Origin: an uncultured Rhodospirillales bacterium
GTDB lineage: Bacteria > Pseudomonadota > Alphaproteobacteria > Acetobacterales > Acetobacteraceae
NCBI GenBank assembly: GCA_903927465.1
Contig: CAIYMY010000020.1
Coordinates: forward strand, 24,887 to 88,886
Direction of reading: 5' to 3'
DNA: 64,000 nt
Of the stretch, positions 1 to 9,688 are shown in pieces. The notes beneath the pieces were generated by a model. The model was not told the origin of the DNA, did no database searches, and worked only from the letters and a program-made list of their open reading frames with translations. How positions within the stretch are numbered: the stretch's first letter is position 1; every line of letters begins with the position of its first letter. Position numbers and translations under genes: made by a program.

Positions 1-1
1 T

Positions 2-1039
2 GCCGCCATTACCGGCCAGGCAGTGCATGATGATCTTTGGGCGGCCGAGGCCGAGATTGGCCATATTCGCCTGGCGCGCCTGCCCGATCTGGTGCTGGTG
101 GCGCCGGCTTCGGCTGATTTGCTCGCGAAAATCACGCATGGCTTGGCGGATGATCTGGCGACATGCGTGCTGCTCGCGACACGCGCGCCGATCATGGTGG
201 CGCCAGCGATGAACCCTGCCATGTGGGAGAACCCGGCGACGCAGGCGAATATCGCAACGCTACGGGCGCGCGGCATTATGATCGCCGGGCCGGAAGTGGG
301 CGCCATGGCGGAACCGGAATCGGGACCGGGCCGGTTGATTGAACCGGCGGCGCTTTTGCAAGCGGTAGAGGCAGCATTGACGCCAACCGCGCAGCCCCTG
401 CAAGGCCGCCATGTGCTGGTGACCAGCGGTCCGACGCATGAACCCATTGACCCGGTGCGCTACATTGCCAATCGCAGCAGCGGCAAGCAGGGCCACGCCA
501 TTGCGGCAGCGCTTGCGGCACTTGGGGCGCGGGTGACGTTGGTCTCTGGTCCTGTGGCGCAGCCGGACCCGAAGGGAGTCACCGTGCGGCGTGTGGAATC
601 AGCGCGCGATATGTTGGCGGCTTGCGAAGCGGCACTGCCCGCTGATGTCGCGATTTGCGCCGCCGCCGTTGCGGATTGGCGGAGCGCTGCAGCCGCGGAT
701 CAGAAAATGAAAAAGATCGCGGGGGAAGTGCCGCCGCCGATCGCCCTGGCGCTCAACCCCGATATTCTGGCGACACTTTCCGCCACCGGGCCGCACCGGC
801 CTAAGCTGGTGGTGGGTTTCGCGGCGGAGACCGAAAAGCTGGAAGAACATGCGCAGGCCAAGCGTAAGAAGAAGCGCTGCGATTGGATAGTGGCCAATGA
901 TGTCTCGGGCGATGTGATGGGGGGCGCGGAGAATACCGTGCTGCTGATCACGCCAAAGGGCACGGAAGCCTGGCCGCGCATGAAAAAGGAAGACGTCGCG
1001 GCGAAGCTTGCCGCGCGCATTGCAGAGGCTTTGGCATGA
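2..1039 (+). CDS. coaBC: Bifunctional phosphopantothenoylcysteine decarboxylase / phosphopantothenate-cysteine ligase, 5' end outside window
   Basis: This cytoplasmic fusion enzyme of coenzyme A synthesis couples cysteine to 4'-phosphopantothenate (CoaB) and decarboxylates the product (CoaC). The reading frame is already open at base 2, so the flavoprotein N-terminus lies upstream of the window. The remaining CoaC part shows the [10 protein letters not shown] stretch (PASANT-like flavin region) and the substrate-clamp motif APAMNPAMW. CoaB begins near [18 protein letters not shown] with the SSGKQG nucleotide loop, followed by AAVADWR and the lysine-rich KKIAGE segment. The stop overlaps the dut start as ATGA, so the two are co-transcribed. 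The fusion order and motifs are canonical; only the missing 5' end limits the call. Confidence 0.96.
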   Translation, partial: AAITGQAVHDDLWAAEAEIGHIRLARLPDLVLVAPASADLLAKITHGLADDLATCVLLATRAPIMVAPAMNPAMWENPATQANIATLRARGIMIAGPEVGAMAEPESGPGRLIEPAALLQAVEAALTPTAQPLQGRHVLVTSGPTHEPIDPVRYIANRSSGKQGHAIAAALAALGARVTLVSGPVAQPDPKGVTVRRVESARDMLAACEAALPADVAICAAAVADWRSAAAADQKMKKIAGEVPPPIALALNPDILATLSATGPHRPKLVVGFAAETEKLEEHAQAKRKKKRCDWIVANDVSGDVMGGAENTVLLITPKGTEAWPRMKKEDVAAKLAARIAEALA

Positions 1040-1488
1040 CCCCGGAAATTACAGTGATACGCCTGCCCCATGGCGCGGATTTGCCGCTGCCAAGCTATGC
1101 GACGGAAGGTGCCGCGGGGATGGATTTGCTGGCGGCGATCAGCGCGCCAGTGGTGATCCCGCCCGGCGGGCGCGCCTTAATTCCAACGGGGCTCAAAATG
1201 GCGATCCCGGCGGGGTATGAGATTCAGGTGCGGCCCCGGTCAGGTTTGGCGCTGAAGAATGGCATTACGCTGCCCAATAGCCCCGGCACGATAGACGAGG
1301 ATTATCGCGGCGAATTGGGCGTGATTCTGATGAATGCGGGGAACGAGCCCTTCACCGTGGAACGCGGCATGCGCATTGCCCAGGCCGTGCTGGCGCCGGT
1401 GACGCGCGGCGTTTGGCGCGAAGTGGCCGAACTGCCGGAATCCGCGCGCGGGGCAGGCGGTTTCGGCAGTACCGGGACAAAGGCCTGA
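1036..1488 (+). CDS. dut: dUTP diphosphatase (dUTPase)
   Basis: Hydrolyses dUTP to dUMP and pyrophosphate, keeping uracil out of DNA and supplying dUMP for thymidylate synthesis; it works as a homotrimer. At 150 aa it has the normal length and all five trimeric dUTPase motifs: AAGMDLLA (about 26-33), RPRSGLA (67-72), [10 protein letters not shown] (84-93, with the catalytic Asp at 87), ERGMRIAQ (109-116) and the glycine-rich P-loop-like [10 protein letters not shown] (138-147). The ATG overlaps the coaBC stop by four bases. The coaBC-dut pair is common in alphaproteobacteria. Confidence 0.97.
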   Translation: MTPEITVIRLPHGADLPLPSYATEGAAGMDLLAAISAPVVIPPGGRALIPTGLKMAIPAGYEIQVRPRSGLALKNGITLPNSPGTIDEDYRGELGVILMNAGNEPFTVERGMRIAQAVLAPVTRGVWREVAELPESARGAGGFGSTGTKA

Positions 1489-1494
1489 ACCTGC

Positions 1495-1962
1495 TTAATC
1501 GAGCACGCGGAAAATCGCCTCGATCTCCACCGGGATTTGATTGGGCAGGCTGCCAAAACCAACAGCGGAGCGCGCATGCTGGCCATTATCACCCAGCACC
1601 GCGACGAAAAGGTCCGAACACCCATTGATGATGCGCGGATGTTCACGAAATTCCGGCACCGCATTGACCATGCCAAGCACCTTGAGCGCACGCAGCCTGG
1701 AAAGCCCGCCGGCCGCGGAAGCCGCCACTGACAGCAAGGAAAGCCCAACCCGGCGCGCGAGTTGATAGGCTTCATCAATGCTGACTTCGGTTGGCACCTT
1801 GCCGCTGATGGGTTTGCCTTCCGCATCGCGCGGCCCCTGGCCCGAGAGATAGATGATGTTCCCATCGCGCCGGAAGGGCACATAGGTGCCAAGCGGCTTC
1901 GGCGCCGGCGGCAACACCAGGCCAAGTGCTGCCAGGCGGGCTTCGGGGGTGTCTTCGGACAT
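1495..1962 (-). CDS. RidA/YjgF-YER057c-UK114 family protein (copy 1)
   Basis: RidA-family proteins are cytoplasmic trimers; several deaminate reactive enamine/imine intermediates. This 155-aa protein has YLSGQGPRD near residue 40 and the HARSAV arginine that binds the carboxylate in RidA, then VEIEAI near the C-terminus. It belongs to the longer subfamily starting with an ALGLVLPPAPKP-type segment, like the paralogue at 10894-11358, so it may not be canonical RidA. A GGAG element lies six bases before the ATG. It converges on dut with only six bases between the stops, and diverges from the TPR gene. Confidence 0.85.
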   Translation of the reverse strand: MSEDTPEARLAALGLVLPPAPKPLGTYVPFRRDGNIIYLSGQGPRDAEGKPISGKVPTEVSIDEAYQLARRVGLSLLSVAASAAGGLSRLRALKVLGMVNAVPEFREHPRIINGCSDLFVAVLGDNGQHARSAVGFGSLPNQIPVEIEAIFRVLD

Positions 1963-2047
1963 TTATCGCTCCGTCTTGTTGGTCCTTATACTCGACACGG
2001 CTTCGCCAAGGCTGGCAAGCTTTGGGACTAAATGTTGGAGTTTGCCC

Positions 2048-3397
2048 ATGCCCCAGGATCAGCACGGCCTTGCCATTACCAGCGCATCGGATGCCGCAAC
2101 GCGCGCTTACGATCATGTGCTGACAGGCTATTTGAAATATCGCGCCGATACGCCCGCGCGGATGAAGGCGCTGCTGGAAGCGGATGGCGACATGCCGATG
2201 GCGCGGGTGTTGCAGTCGGCGCTCACCTTGCTTGGCTATAAGGCCGCGCTGCTGCCTGCCGCGCGCGAAGCGGCCGCCAACGCCACACGCCTTGCCGCCA
2301 AGGCCAACGCGCGCGAAGCAGCGCATGCCGCCGCCGTGACCGCCTGGGCGGCAGGGGATTTGGACAAAGCGCTGGCGGGGTGGGAGGCGATTTTGCAAGA
2401 CCACCCGCATGACATCCTGGCGTTTCGGCTGCACCACTTCAACGCCTTTTGGCTGGGGCGTGTTGGCGTGATGCAGCGCGTCGTGGATGGTGTTTATCCG
2501 CGCTGGACAGCCGCCTTGCCCGCCTATGGCAGCATTCTGGCCTGTCGCTGTTTCGCGCATGAGGAGTGCGGCAATTACCAGGTGGCGGAAGAAAGCGGGC
2601 GTGCGGCGATTGATCTTGACCCGGGCGATTTATGGGCCGCGCATGCGGTGGCGCATGTGATGGAAATGCAGGGCCGCCGCGGTGAAGGCATTGCCTGGCT
2701 CGCGGGCTTGGAAAAGCATTGGGAAGGCGCTTCCAACCTGGCGCATCATTTGTGGTGGCACCGCGCGATGTATCATCTGGAACGCGCGGAATCGGAAGAA
2801 GTGCTGGCGCTTTATGACAAGGGCTTTCGCAATCTGAAAAGTCCGCTCACGGAAGCGGCGCCTGATTTGTATATTGATGTGCAAAATGCCGCTTCCATGC
2901 TGTTTCGCTTGCAGCGCCAGGGCGTGAATGTGGGTGGGCGCTGGGAAGAATTGGCCGATAAGGCAGAAGCGCGGATTGGCGATTGCCTATCCGCCTTTAC
3001 ACTGCCGCATTGGATGATGGCGCTGACAGCCGCCGGACGCTTCCAGGCGGCAGCGCGGCTATTGGATGGGATACGTGATGCCATCGCTGCTGGCGGCACA
3101 CTCGCCCCCATTCTGCGCGATGCGGCGCTGCCGGTGTGTGAAGCTGTGCTGGCGCATGGGCGCGGTGATCATGCCCGCGCCGTTACCGTGATGCGCCCGG
3201 CCATTGGCGTGATGCACCGCATGGGCGGCAGCCATGCGCAGCAGGATGTGCTGGAACAGCTTTTCCTGGATGCGGCTATGAAGGCCGGCATGTTGGCCGA
3301 TGCGCGCCTGCTGCTGGAACGCGTGGCCGGGCGCCATCCTGTGCCGCCGGAACGTCGTGTGGGTTATGCCAGCGCCGCCGCCGCCGTGATGCATTGA
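2048..3397 (+). CDS. TTC38-like tetratricopeptide repeat protein
   Basis: A 449-aa helical-repeat protein resembling the eukaryotic TTC38 family and its bacterial homologues. Visible TPR-like pairs include WAAGDLDKALAGWEAIL with a following HPHDILA turn, and YQVAEESGRAAIDLDPGDLWA; a characteristic HHLWWHRAMYHLE stretch follows mid-protein. No catalytic motif or signal peptide is seen, so a cytoplasmic scaffold or adaptor role is only an inference. The ATG at 2048 was chosen because a GGAG sits just upstream and the first residues then match the family; the open frame extends further upstream without a convincing start. An AhpD-like gene follows 14 bases downstream. Confidence 0.8.
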   Translation: MPQDQHGLAITSASDAATRAYDHVLTGYLKYRADTPARMKALLEADGDMPMARVLQSALTLLGYKAALLPAAREAAANATRLAAKANAREAAHAAAVTAWAAGDLDKALAGWEAILQDHPHDILAFRLHHFNAFWLGRVGVMQRVVDGVYPRWTAALPAYGSILACRCFAHEECGNYQVAEESGRAAIDLDPGDLWAAHAVAHVMEMQGRRGEGIAWLAGLEKHWEGASNLAHHLWWHRAMYHLERAESEEVLALYDKGFRNLKSPLTEAAPDLYIDVQNAASMLFRLQRQGVNVGGRWEELADKAEARIGDCLSAFTLPHWMMALTAAGRFQAAARLLDGIRDAIAAGGTLAPILRDAALPVCEAVLAHGRGDHARAVTVMRPAIGVMHRMGGSHAQQDVLEQLFLDAAMKAGMLADARLLLERVAGRHPVPPERRVGYASAAAAVMH

Positions 3398-3411
3398 AAG
3401 GATAATGAGCC

Positions 3412-3750
3412 ATGACTGAAGTCAAGGATTGGGCCAAGTACAGCGCCGGTCTGAAGGCGCGCGGCAAGGAATTGGGGCAATTACACCCTGATATCGTCAA
3501 GGGTTTTGTGGCGCTTTCAAACGGCGCTGCGCAAACCAAGCATCTGGATGCCAAGACGCGCGAATTCATCGCCCTTGCCGTTGCCATCACCACAAAATGC
3601 GATGGCTGCATTGATGCCCATGCACGCAAGGCCAAGGCCGCCGGCGCCACCAAGGAAGAAATCGCCGAGGCGCTTGGCGTCGCCATCGCGCTTAATGCCG
3701 GCGCGGCCTATACCTATGCGCTGCATGTACTGGATGCGGTAGGGGATTAG
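3412..3750 (+). CDS. Carboxymuconolactone decarboxylase / AhpD-family protein
   Basis: A small (112 aa) protein of the CMD/AhpD fold. It carries the redox CxxC with downstream histidine typical of AhpD-like peroxidase partners (CDGCIDAHARKA, about 64-75), preceded by a glutamate in TREFIALAVAI. This suggests thiol-based peroxide or electrophile chemistry rather than lactone decarboxylation, but the substrate is unknown. An AAGGA element precedes the ATG. It lies 14 bases after the TPR gene on the same strand and is probably co-transcribed with it. It converges on ppk2. Confidence 0.85.
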   Translation: MTEVKDWAKYSAGLKARGKELGQLHPDIVKGFVALSNGAAQTKHLDAKTREFIALAVAITTKCDGCIDAHARKAKAAGATKEEIAEALGVAIALNAGAAYTYALHVLDAVGD

Positions 3751-3756
3751 CCTTGT

Positions 3757-4635
3757 TCACCCTAGGCTTTTCTTGGCCACTGCAAGGGCAGTCCGCTGTT
3801 CCTTGGTGACCGTGGGGTAATGCAGGTCAAGCTTTTCGAGCGCTTCGATGATGGCGGCCCCCACCACCAGGCGCGTGAACCATTTGGCATCTGCCGGCAC
3901 CACGAACCAGGGCGCATGAGGGGCGGCTGTGGCGCTTATCGCGGCCTGGTAGGCCTTCATATAATCATCCCAATGGGCGCGTTCCGCGACATCATTGGGT
4001 GAGAATTTCCAGTTCTTCTCGGGTTCTGCGATACGGGACAGGAAGCGACTTTTCTGTTCTTCCCTGCTCACATTCAGGAAGAATTTCAACACGACCGTGC
4101 CCTGCCGCGCCAGATAGCGTTCATAAGCCGCGATATCTTCCAGCCTTTCATCCCAGATTTTCTTGCCGATCAAGGATGGCGGCAGTCTTTGACGCGCAAG
4201 CAATTCAGGATGAACGCGCAGCACCAACGCTTCCTCATACCAAGAACGGTTATGGATACCAATGCGCCCGCGTTCCGGTAACGCAGTGGAATGGCGCCAC
4301 AAGAAATCATGGTCCAATTCCATTGGCGTAGGCACCTTGAAGGAATGCACCTGGCAGCCCTGCGGATTGACGCCTGAAAACACATGCTTGATGGCGCCAT
4401 CTTTCCCTGCGGCATCCATTGCCTGGAAGATGCATAAGACCGACCAGCGATCCTGCGCATAGAGCTTGTCCTGCATCTCCGCGAGCCGCACGATACCCTG
4501 TTTCAGCAGCGCCTCAGCTGCGGTTTTTTCCATCTCAAGCGCGGCGGTATCGCCAGGGTCATAATCCTTCAGGCGAAAGCCGCGCCCCTTGGTCACCCGA
4601 TAGCGATCCAGGATTTTGGTCACTCGTTTTTCCAT
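3757..4635 (-). CDS. ppk2: Polyphosphate kinase 2 family protein (class III-like)
   Basis: PPK2 enzymes transfer phosphate between polyphosphate and nucleotides in the cytoplasm. The N-terminal YRVTKGRGFRLKDYDPGDT segment and overall pattern resemble the PPK2-related, class III-type group, whose studied members can phosphorylate both AMP and ADP. The Walker A loop is FQAMDAAGKDG (about 70-80) and the Walker B region is HNRSWYEE (about 128-135), followed by the charged lid. The start is set at 4635, giving 292 aa: AAAGGAA lies about eight bases before this ATG, and it overlaps the MFS stop as TGATG. A longer 307-aa form from 4680 is less likely. Last gene of the minus-strand run. Confidence 0.92.
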   Translation of the reverse strand: MEKRVTKILDRYRVTKGRGFRLKDYDPGDTAALEMEKTAAEALLKQGIVRLAEMQDKLYAQDRWSVLCIFQAMDAAGKDGAIKHVFSGVNPQGCQVHSFKVPTPMELDHDFLWRHSTALPERGRIGIHNRSWYEEALVLRVHPELLARQRLPPSLIGKKIWDERLEDIAAYERYLARQGTVVLKFFLNVSREEQKSRFLSRIAEPEKNWKFSPNDVAERAHWDDYMKAYQAAISATAAPHAPWFVVPADAKWFTRLVVGAAIIEALEKLDLHYPTVTKEQRTALAVAKKSLG

Positions 4636-5870
4636 CACGCGGGTTCCTTTCGTGCTTGCCACCAGGGCATGAAAATCCACAGCGCTGCTGCCAATTGAAT
4701 GGAAAATGTCATGCCCAGCGCCCAGACATAACCCTCCGGCGCCCAGCCGCCAGTCGCGTTCCGGGGCCAGAGGTCAAGAATAGCACCGATCCCTGTCTGG
4801 AAGACGAAAACCACGCAGAGCATCAGGAAATTGATGGCAGTGGAAACGCGCCCTGCCAAAGCCGGCGGAAAGCCTTGCGCAATCGCGGCATAGCCTGCAG
4901 GCCCGACAGAGCCTGAGAAGGAAAAGAAAAACCAGAGGAAGGCCATGACCCAAAAATTACTCGGCCCTAACATCAGTATGGCCTGAGCAAAAAGGCAGCC
5001 CGCAACACCGATATAGGGCATCAACATGGGCGAAAAGCCGCGCGCTTGCGCGAAGGACGCCGCCTGCCCTGTGAAAAGACTGCCAAACATCATGCCAAGC
5101 GCGTAGATCAGCAAAGCAGCAGCGCGCGCGCCATCATCCAAGCCGCCGACATCACGCAACCAAGGCCCAGCCCACAGCCCCTGATAGGTGAAGTTCAGCG
5201 TAGAGAGCATGCCAACCGTCGGCACCAAGCGCAGAAACACTGGGTCTTTGAAGATGCGGCCATATTCAGCGATTTCCTGGCGTAAGCTGCGGCGCGGTGC
5301 TGGCACGACACCGGGCGGCGCATTGGGCACGGAAAACCAGACCCAAGCGGAAACCATGACGGCAAGCAGCGCTAGCACGGCAAAAACCCCGCGCCAGCCA
5401 ATGAAGGGCAGCGCCCATTGCACCGGCATGGTCGCGGCGAGCCCGCCCATGGAAGCGAAGAATAAGCCCGCGCCGGTCACTGCCGCAACACGGTCCCTGG
5501 GGTACCATTGCGTATTGGCCTTCAGCATGGCCATCAGCCCCGCCGCAACGCCAACCCCCGCCACGCAACGCCCCACGGCCAGCGTCAGCACATCGTCCGA
5601 AAAGGCGCTGATGATGAACCCGGTGGCGGCAATCAGCGCCAATGTCGCCTGCACGCGCCGCGGGCCTTTCAAATCAAGCGCAAGCCCAATCGGTAATTGC
5701 GCCATGGCGTAGCTTGCGAAAAAACATGCTGCCAGCAAGCCAAGCTCAGCCGCTGTCAGGCCGAATTCAAGCGCAAGCAAGGGCCCAATCACCGCAACCA
5801 GGGAACGATTGGCCTGATTGATGAAATTGATCGCGGCCAGCGGTAGGGTGATGCGGGTGAAAAGCGACAT
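4635..5870 (-). CDS. MFS transporter
   Basis: A 411-aa integral inner-membrane protein with about twelve hydrophobic segments in two halves, as expected for major facilitator family carriers. The MFS A-like motif between helices 2 and 3 reads PIGLALDLKGPRRV. The substrate cannot be read from the sequence; neighbouring genes (PPK2 downstream, a secreted phosphodiesterase upstream) would fit a phosphate-ester or nucleoside theme, but this is speculation. The ATG at 5870 (MSLFTRIT) is preferred over the upstream 5906 start because the first transmembrane helix then begins normally. The stop overlaps the ppk2 start. Confidence 0.85.
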   Translation of the reverse strand: MSLFTRITLPLAAINFINQANRSLVAVIGPLLALEFGLTAAELGLLAACFFASYAMAQLPIGLALDLKGPRRVQATLALIAATGFIISAFSDDVLTLAVGRCVAGVGVAAGLMAMLKANTQWYPRDRVAAVTGAGLFFASMGGLAATMPVQWALPFIGWRGVFAVLALLAVMVSAWVWFSVPNAPPGVVPAPRRSLRQEIAEYGRIFKDPVFLRLVPTVGMLSTLNFTYQGLWAGPWLRDVGGLDDGARAAALLIYALGMMFGSLFTGQAASFAQARGFSPMLMPYIGVAGCLFAQAILMLGPSNFWVMAFLWFFFSFSGSVGPAGYAAIAQGFPPALAGRVSTAINFLMLCVVFVFQTGIGAILDLWPRNATGGWAPEGYVWALGMTFSIQLAAALWIFMPWWQARKEPA

Positions 5871-5914
5871 GGGCCGAGCATGGCACGCCTGCCCCGCCCC
5901 GCCCATAGGACCCT

Positions 5915-6784
5915 TCAGGGCAGGCTGAGCCGGACGGAGATCGGGCAGTGATCGCTGATCACATCACGCAGCGCCGGATCACGTTCCGTATAGGACAAAA
6001 CACGAAAGCTATCCTTTATGAGCCAATCCGATGCATGGAGGCCAAGCAGGATGTGGTCAATGAAAGCACGCCCCTGCCCATCCCGAGACCAACAGGGATT
6101 GGAAAAACCTTCCGTGGCACGGCGCATAGGTGATGCGGCATTCAGAATGGAAAGCACATCGTCGTCCCGCGAAAAACGCCGGTTGAAATCACCCAGAATG
6201 ACAAAGGGGATATTCTCCCGGCGTCTATCAGCGATCCAATCCGCCAGGATATGCGCCTGCTGGCCAAGGCTTTGGCAATCGCTGTTATTGGGCTGGCGCA
6301 CGGAACCCTGTGAGCATCCGCCATCCAGGTGAATCGAAAGTAATCGCAGCCGCGCACCATTCTCGCCATGCAGCGTGATATCAGCGCCCCGCCGCAAAGA
6401 ACGCCGCGCGGTCGGGCGAAGATCAAGCGCCATCAGGTCAGGATTGCGCGTGACATTGAGCCCCTTGCGCCAGGCAAAGCCCGCGCGCTGCACATCACTT
6501 TCGGCCGGAAAGTGAAAATCATAAGCGGTGGAATCAAACACCCGCGCCGCCGCCAAAGGCCCATCCACTTCCTGCAGCGCAATCACATCCGCCGCCAGCC
6601 GCTCAGCATAGGCACGCAGCCGGGCAAAATCCTGTTCTGTCCTAGTGGTCAGATCGCGCGGGAGGTCTGGATGGCCGGCGGGCTTGGTGGTGAGCCAGGC
6701 GATATTCCAGGTGGCGAGTTTGATTTCCTGCGCCCATGCGGGCAGCGTCAGAAACATCAGTGCCAGAAGGATCAGCGCGCGCAT
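5915..6784 (-). CDS. Secreted endonuclease/exonuclease/phosphatase (EEP) family protein
   Basis: A 289-aa exported metal-dependent phosphodiesterase of the DNase I/sphingomyelinase-like superfamily. The N-terminus MRALILLALMFLTLPAWAQ is a signal peptide with an Ala-x-Ala cleavage site. All catalytic landmarks are present in order: TWNIAWL (Asn), ALQEVDG (metal Glu), SIHLDGGC (His), GDFNRR (Asp/Asn), AFIDHILL and the final SDHCPI (catalytic His). It could act on extracellular nucleic acid or phospho-esters; the substrate is not deducible. It starts seven bases after the DUF2075 gene, so it is likely in the same operon. Confidence 0.88.
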   Translation of the reverse strand: MRALILLALMFLTLPAWAQEIKLATWNIAWLTTKPAGHPDLPRDLTTRTEQDFARLRAYAERLAADVIALQEVDGPLAAARVFDSTAYDFHFPAESDVQRAGFAWRKGLNVTRNPDLMALDLRPTARRSLRRGADITLHGENGARLRLLSIHLDGGCSQGSVRQPNNSDCQSLGQQAHILADWIADRRRENIPFVILGDFNRRFSRDDDVLSILNAASPMRRATEGFSNPCWSRDGQGRAFIDHILLGLHASDWLIKDSFRVLSYTERDPALRDVISDHCPISVRLSLP

Positions 6785-6791
6785 GGTGGCC

Positions 6792-8801
6792 TCATAAAAG
6801 CTGCGCCAAATAGGGCGCGGGGTCTGGTTCTCTGGTTAAAGCTTCAAGGGGCCGCGCGCCAGAGGCCAACAGGAAATCAGCCAGCGCATCCATCTCGGCT
6901 GCCTGGCGCGTGATGTCGTGGAAGGGATCATCGGCGGCGGAACCGGGCGGGACCCAGATGATCGTCTTATACCGCGCACGCGTCAGCAGCACGCGATAAG
7001 TATTCAGGATATAGCGCTGTTCCTCAGCGCCACGCACGATCTGCCATTGATGGCCGGCAAAGCGCCGCGCGCGCCATTGGCTGGCATGGCGCAGAAAATC
7101 GCCTCCCCAGGCCAGGCCCACCACATCCAATTCCAAACCCTGGCAATCATATTCGGTGGCAAAGGTTTCAAGCGCTTCGGAAGAACGGATATCCGGCCAG
7201 CGCTTCAGGAACCAATCGGCAATATCGGGCACCTGCACGCCGAGCCCCTCTGCGCGCAAGCGCCGCGCGCCGGCGGAAGCAACAAGGCCAGCACGGCGCA
7301 AGCCCCTTGTGCGGGCGCGCAAGGCCGCGCGCCAAGCGATCAGGTCGCGCGTGATGTAATAGGGCCATTCCGGCGTCGCTTCCGCAATGGCACGCGCGGC
7401 GGGCGCATCACCTTGCAAGACCGCATCCACCCATTCGGTACCCCTGCTGGTGCGCAGGCTGCGAATGGGGGTTTGCAGGTCCAAATCATCATCGAAGCTG
7501 AGCCAAGCCGGCGTGCCTTCGGCTAGGCGCTGCGCGGGCTCGGCAGCCGTAGTGCTGCGCCGCGCAGCTACCGCACGCCAGGAAGATGAAGCCGCAATTA
7601 CGCGGCCCCATTCGGCGAGGCCGGCTTCACCCGTATTGATTTCCTGGCCATTGCCAATCAACGCAACAATCACGGCCCAGCCATCATGCCGCCCCATGAT
7701 TTCTAGCGTATGGGCGGGTTCGCTCATGGTCAGGTGGCTTTTGCGGCGCTGGCCATCGCGTGTTGCTTGCGCTTCATCCCAGGCGCGCTGTGCTTCGTCG
7801 AAAACGATGATGCGCGCTTCGGGCACTTCATGCGGATGCACCACATGATGTTCCAGAAAGCGATGTACATTTTGCAGCGCCGTGCGCGCGGCGCGTTCCG
7901 CTGCCAGAAAGGCTGCGCCGCCTTGGGGTGCCGCATCGCGCGCCAAGGCTTCACGTAGCACTGTCACCAGCGGCACATTGCCGGAAAGGAAGGCCGCGCC
8001 CGCTTCCCGAAGCGCGCCAAACACAAGATTGAGGCCGCAAAGCGTTTTGCCCGCCCCGGGTATGCCAGTGACGAAAACGACATAGCGCCCACCTTCCACA
8101 CGCGCCTGCGCGATCACGCGCGCAATGGCGTCGGTGGTGCGGGTCAGGTTATGCGCATCGGCGCGTGTGGCGCCGATATCGGGCACAGCATTGCGCCGGT
8201 ACAAAAGCCGCGCTGCCTCCAGCACGCTTGGCACGGGGCGATAGGCGGAACGCGCCCAGGAATCGGGGTTAAGCGGCGCCGCTGGCGGAGCGATGGCCGC
8301 CTGCGCGCGGGCCACAATACCCCGCAGCATGGTGCCATTAGCCACCATCACCGGCACAACGCCGTGCCAAAACAACGGTAATTCGAGATCACGCTGTGGC
8401 AAGCTTGGGGCGATCAGCACAGGAATGATCGGCACGCCACGGCTGCCGGCGTGGAAATCATGCAAATCCATGGCGTAATTATCGGTCTGGCGCAGATCAG
8501 CCAGGTCCGGCTTCTGCGCGCCCATTTTGAACTCCAGCACAAAAATCGCGCGATCAGTCAGCAGAATGGCATCGGCGCGTTTTTCCAGACGCAGCAAATC
8601 GCATTCCATGAAGATGTGCCAGGAAGCGTCGCCCTCAGCCAGCGCATCCTGCAACAGGGCCGCGCTGGCTTCCCAGGAATCGCGTTGTTGCACTTCAAGC
8701 GCGGCAAACCGCGCTGCCTGTTGATAGGCTAAGGCAGCGGCAATTTGCGCCGGTGTCTGACGGCGAAATTCTCCAAGGCTTTGCGCGAACCACGGCCTCA
8801 T
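6792..8801 (-). CDS. DUF2075-type protein with N-terminal nuclease-like and C-terminal P-loop helicase domains
   Basis: A 669-aa cytoplasmic protein. The N-terminal region has a PD-(D/E)XK-like arrangement: Asp77 in RADAIL and Glu90/Lys92 in VLEFKMG. A P-loop NTPase follows, with Walker A GIPGAGKT (246-253) and Walker B VFDEAQ (about 333-338). A late TRARYKTIIWVP segment resembles the arginine-containing motif VI of superfamily 1 helicases. The family is seen in DNA/RNA processing and near defence genes, but its function here is unproven. Start 8801 is fixed by an ATGA overlap with the upstream transporter gene. Product length and motifs look intact. Confidence 0.78.
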   Translation of the reverse strand: MRPWFAQSLGEFRRQTPAQIAAALAYQQAARFAALEVQQRDSWEASAALLQDALAEGDASWHIFMECDLLRLEKRADAILLTDRAIFVLEFKMGAQKPDLADLRQTDNYAMDLHDFHAGSRGVPIIPVLIAPSLPQRDLELPLFWHGVVPVMVANGTMLRGIVARAQAAIAPPAAPLNPDSWARSAYRPVPSVLEAARLLYRRNAVPDIGATRADAHNLTRTTDAIARVIAQARVEGGRYVVFVTGIPGAGKTLCGLNLVFGALREAGAAFLSGNVPLVTVLREALARDAAPQGGAAFLAAERAARTALQNVHRFLEHHVVHPHEVPEARIIVFDEAQRAWDEAQATRDGQRRKSHLTMSEPAHTLEIMGRHDGWAVIVALIGNGQEINTGEAGLAEWGRVIAASSSWRAVAARRSTTAAEPAQRLAEGTPAWLSFDDDLDLQTPIRSLRTSRGTEWVDAVLQGDAPAARAIAEATPEWPYYITRDLIAWRAALRARTRGLRRAGLVASAGARRLRAEGLGVQVPDIADWFLKRWPDIRSSEALETFATEYDCQGLELDVVGLAWGGDFLRHASQWRARRFAGHQWQIVRGAEEQRYILNTYRVLLTRARYKTIIWVPPGSAADDPFHDITRQAAEMDALADFLLASGARPLEALTREPDPAPYLAQLL

Positions 8802-9688
8802 GCCTTGCCCTTTCGCGGCCAGGTTGCAATCAACACGCTCAGCATCATCAGCGCGAAGCCTATGGCGTGGATGGTGGTAAAGGCTTCCTGCAAGATCACC
8901 ACTGCCACCAGCGCAGCGGTCGCGGGCAGGAAGGCAGTGAAGATGCCAGCAACACCGGCACCCACACGCTTCAGGCCCGCGTACCAGAGCAGCAGGCAAA
9001 GCACACTCGCCGTCACGCTATGAAACACCAGCAACGCCGCAAGGCGAGGATCTGCCAGCGCGGCGATGCTGGCAATATCCGGCAAGGCAAAGGGGGCGAG
9101 CATCATGGCTGAGAAAATCTGCATCCAAAGGCTTGCCGTGATCACGCCAACGCGGCCCACGATGCGCCGCGCCAGCAGCACGTAAAGCGCTTCGCCAATC
9201 ACGCCGCCGAAGATCAGCAGATTGCCAAGGACAGACCCCGCAGTCCCCTCACTGTTGCGCGCAATCGTCATCGCCGCCATGCCGAAGGCCGCCAGGCTGA
9301 CCGCAATCCATTGGGGCGGCATCAGGCGTTCGCGCAGCCAAAAGGCGCTGCCCAAAGCGACCACCGCGGGCAGGCTTGCCAGCACCAGCCCGCCTTCCAA
9401 CGCCGAGGTCAGGCGCAAGCCCGCCAGCAAGCCCGCATTATAGATCACGGTGCCAAATAGTGCCTGCCAGGCAAGGTTGCGCATGACCCCGCCCTCAGGC
9501 CGTGGCGCAGCTTCCAACAGGCGCGCAAGGGGCCAGAGCAATGCCACCGCCAAAACGCAACGCAAAAAAGCGATCATCGGAATGGGCAGCGCTTCCGCGA
9601 GCAATTTTGCAACCGCGACATTGGCGCCGACCAGCGCCATGGACGCCGCCAATTGCAGATAAGCGATGCGCGGCGCGCCCGGCGTCAC
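8798..9688 (-). CDS. EamA-family (DMT superfamily) transporter
   Basis: A 296-aa inner-membrane protein with about ten transmembrane helices formed by two EamA repeats (roughly 10-140 and 150-290). Each repeat ends with the usual proline/glycine-rich helices, for example LTSALEGGLVLASLPAVVAL and GAGVAGIFTAFLPATAALVA. Members typically export metabolites or amino acids; the substrate is unknown. The start codon is GTG, overlapping the stop of the FemAB-like gene as GTGA; its own stop overlaps the DUF2075 start as ATGA, so translation of the three genes is probably coupled. Confidence 0.88.
   Translation of the reverse strand: MTPGAPRIAYLQLAASMALVGANVAVAKLLAEALPIPMIAFLRCVLAVALLWPLARLLEAAPRPEGGVMRNLAWQALFGTVIYNAGLLAGLRLTSALEGGLVLASLPAVVALGSAFWLRERLMPPQWIAVSLAAFGMAAMTIARNSEGTAGSVLGNLLIFGGVIGEALYVLLARRIVGRVGVITASLWMQIFSAMMLAPFALPDIASIAALADPRLAALLVFHSVTASVLCLLLWYAGLKRVGAGVAGIFTAFLPATAALVAVVILQEAFTTIHAIGFALMMLSVLIATWPRKGKA

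Noticed and set aside
5887..5925. Eight-base inverted repeat GCCTGCCC/GGGCAGGC after the EEP gene as terminator
   Set aside because: The right arm lies within the last codons, the loop is 23 bases and no U-tract follows.
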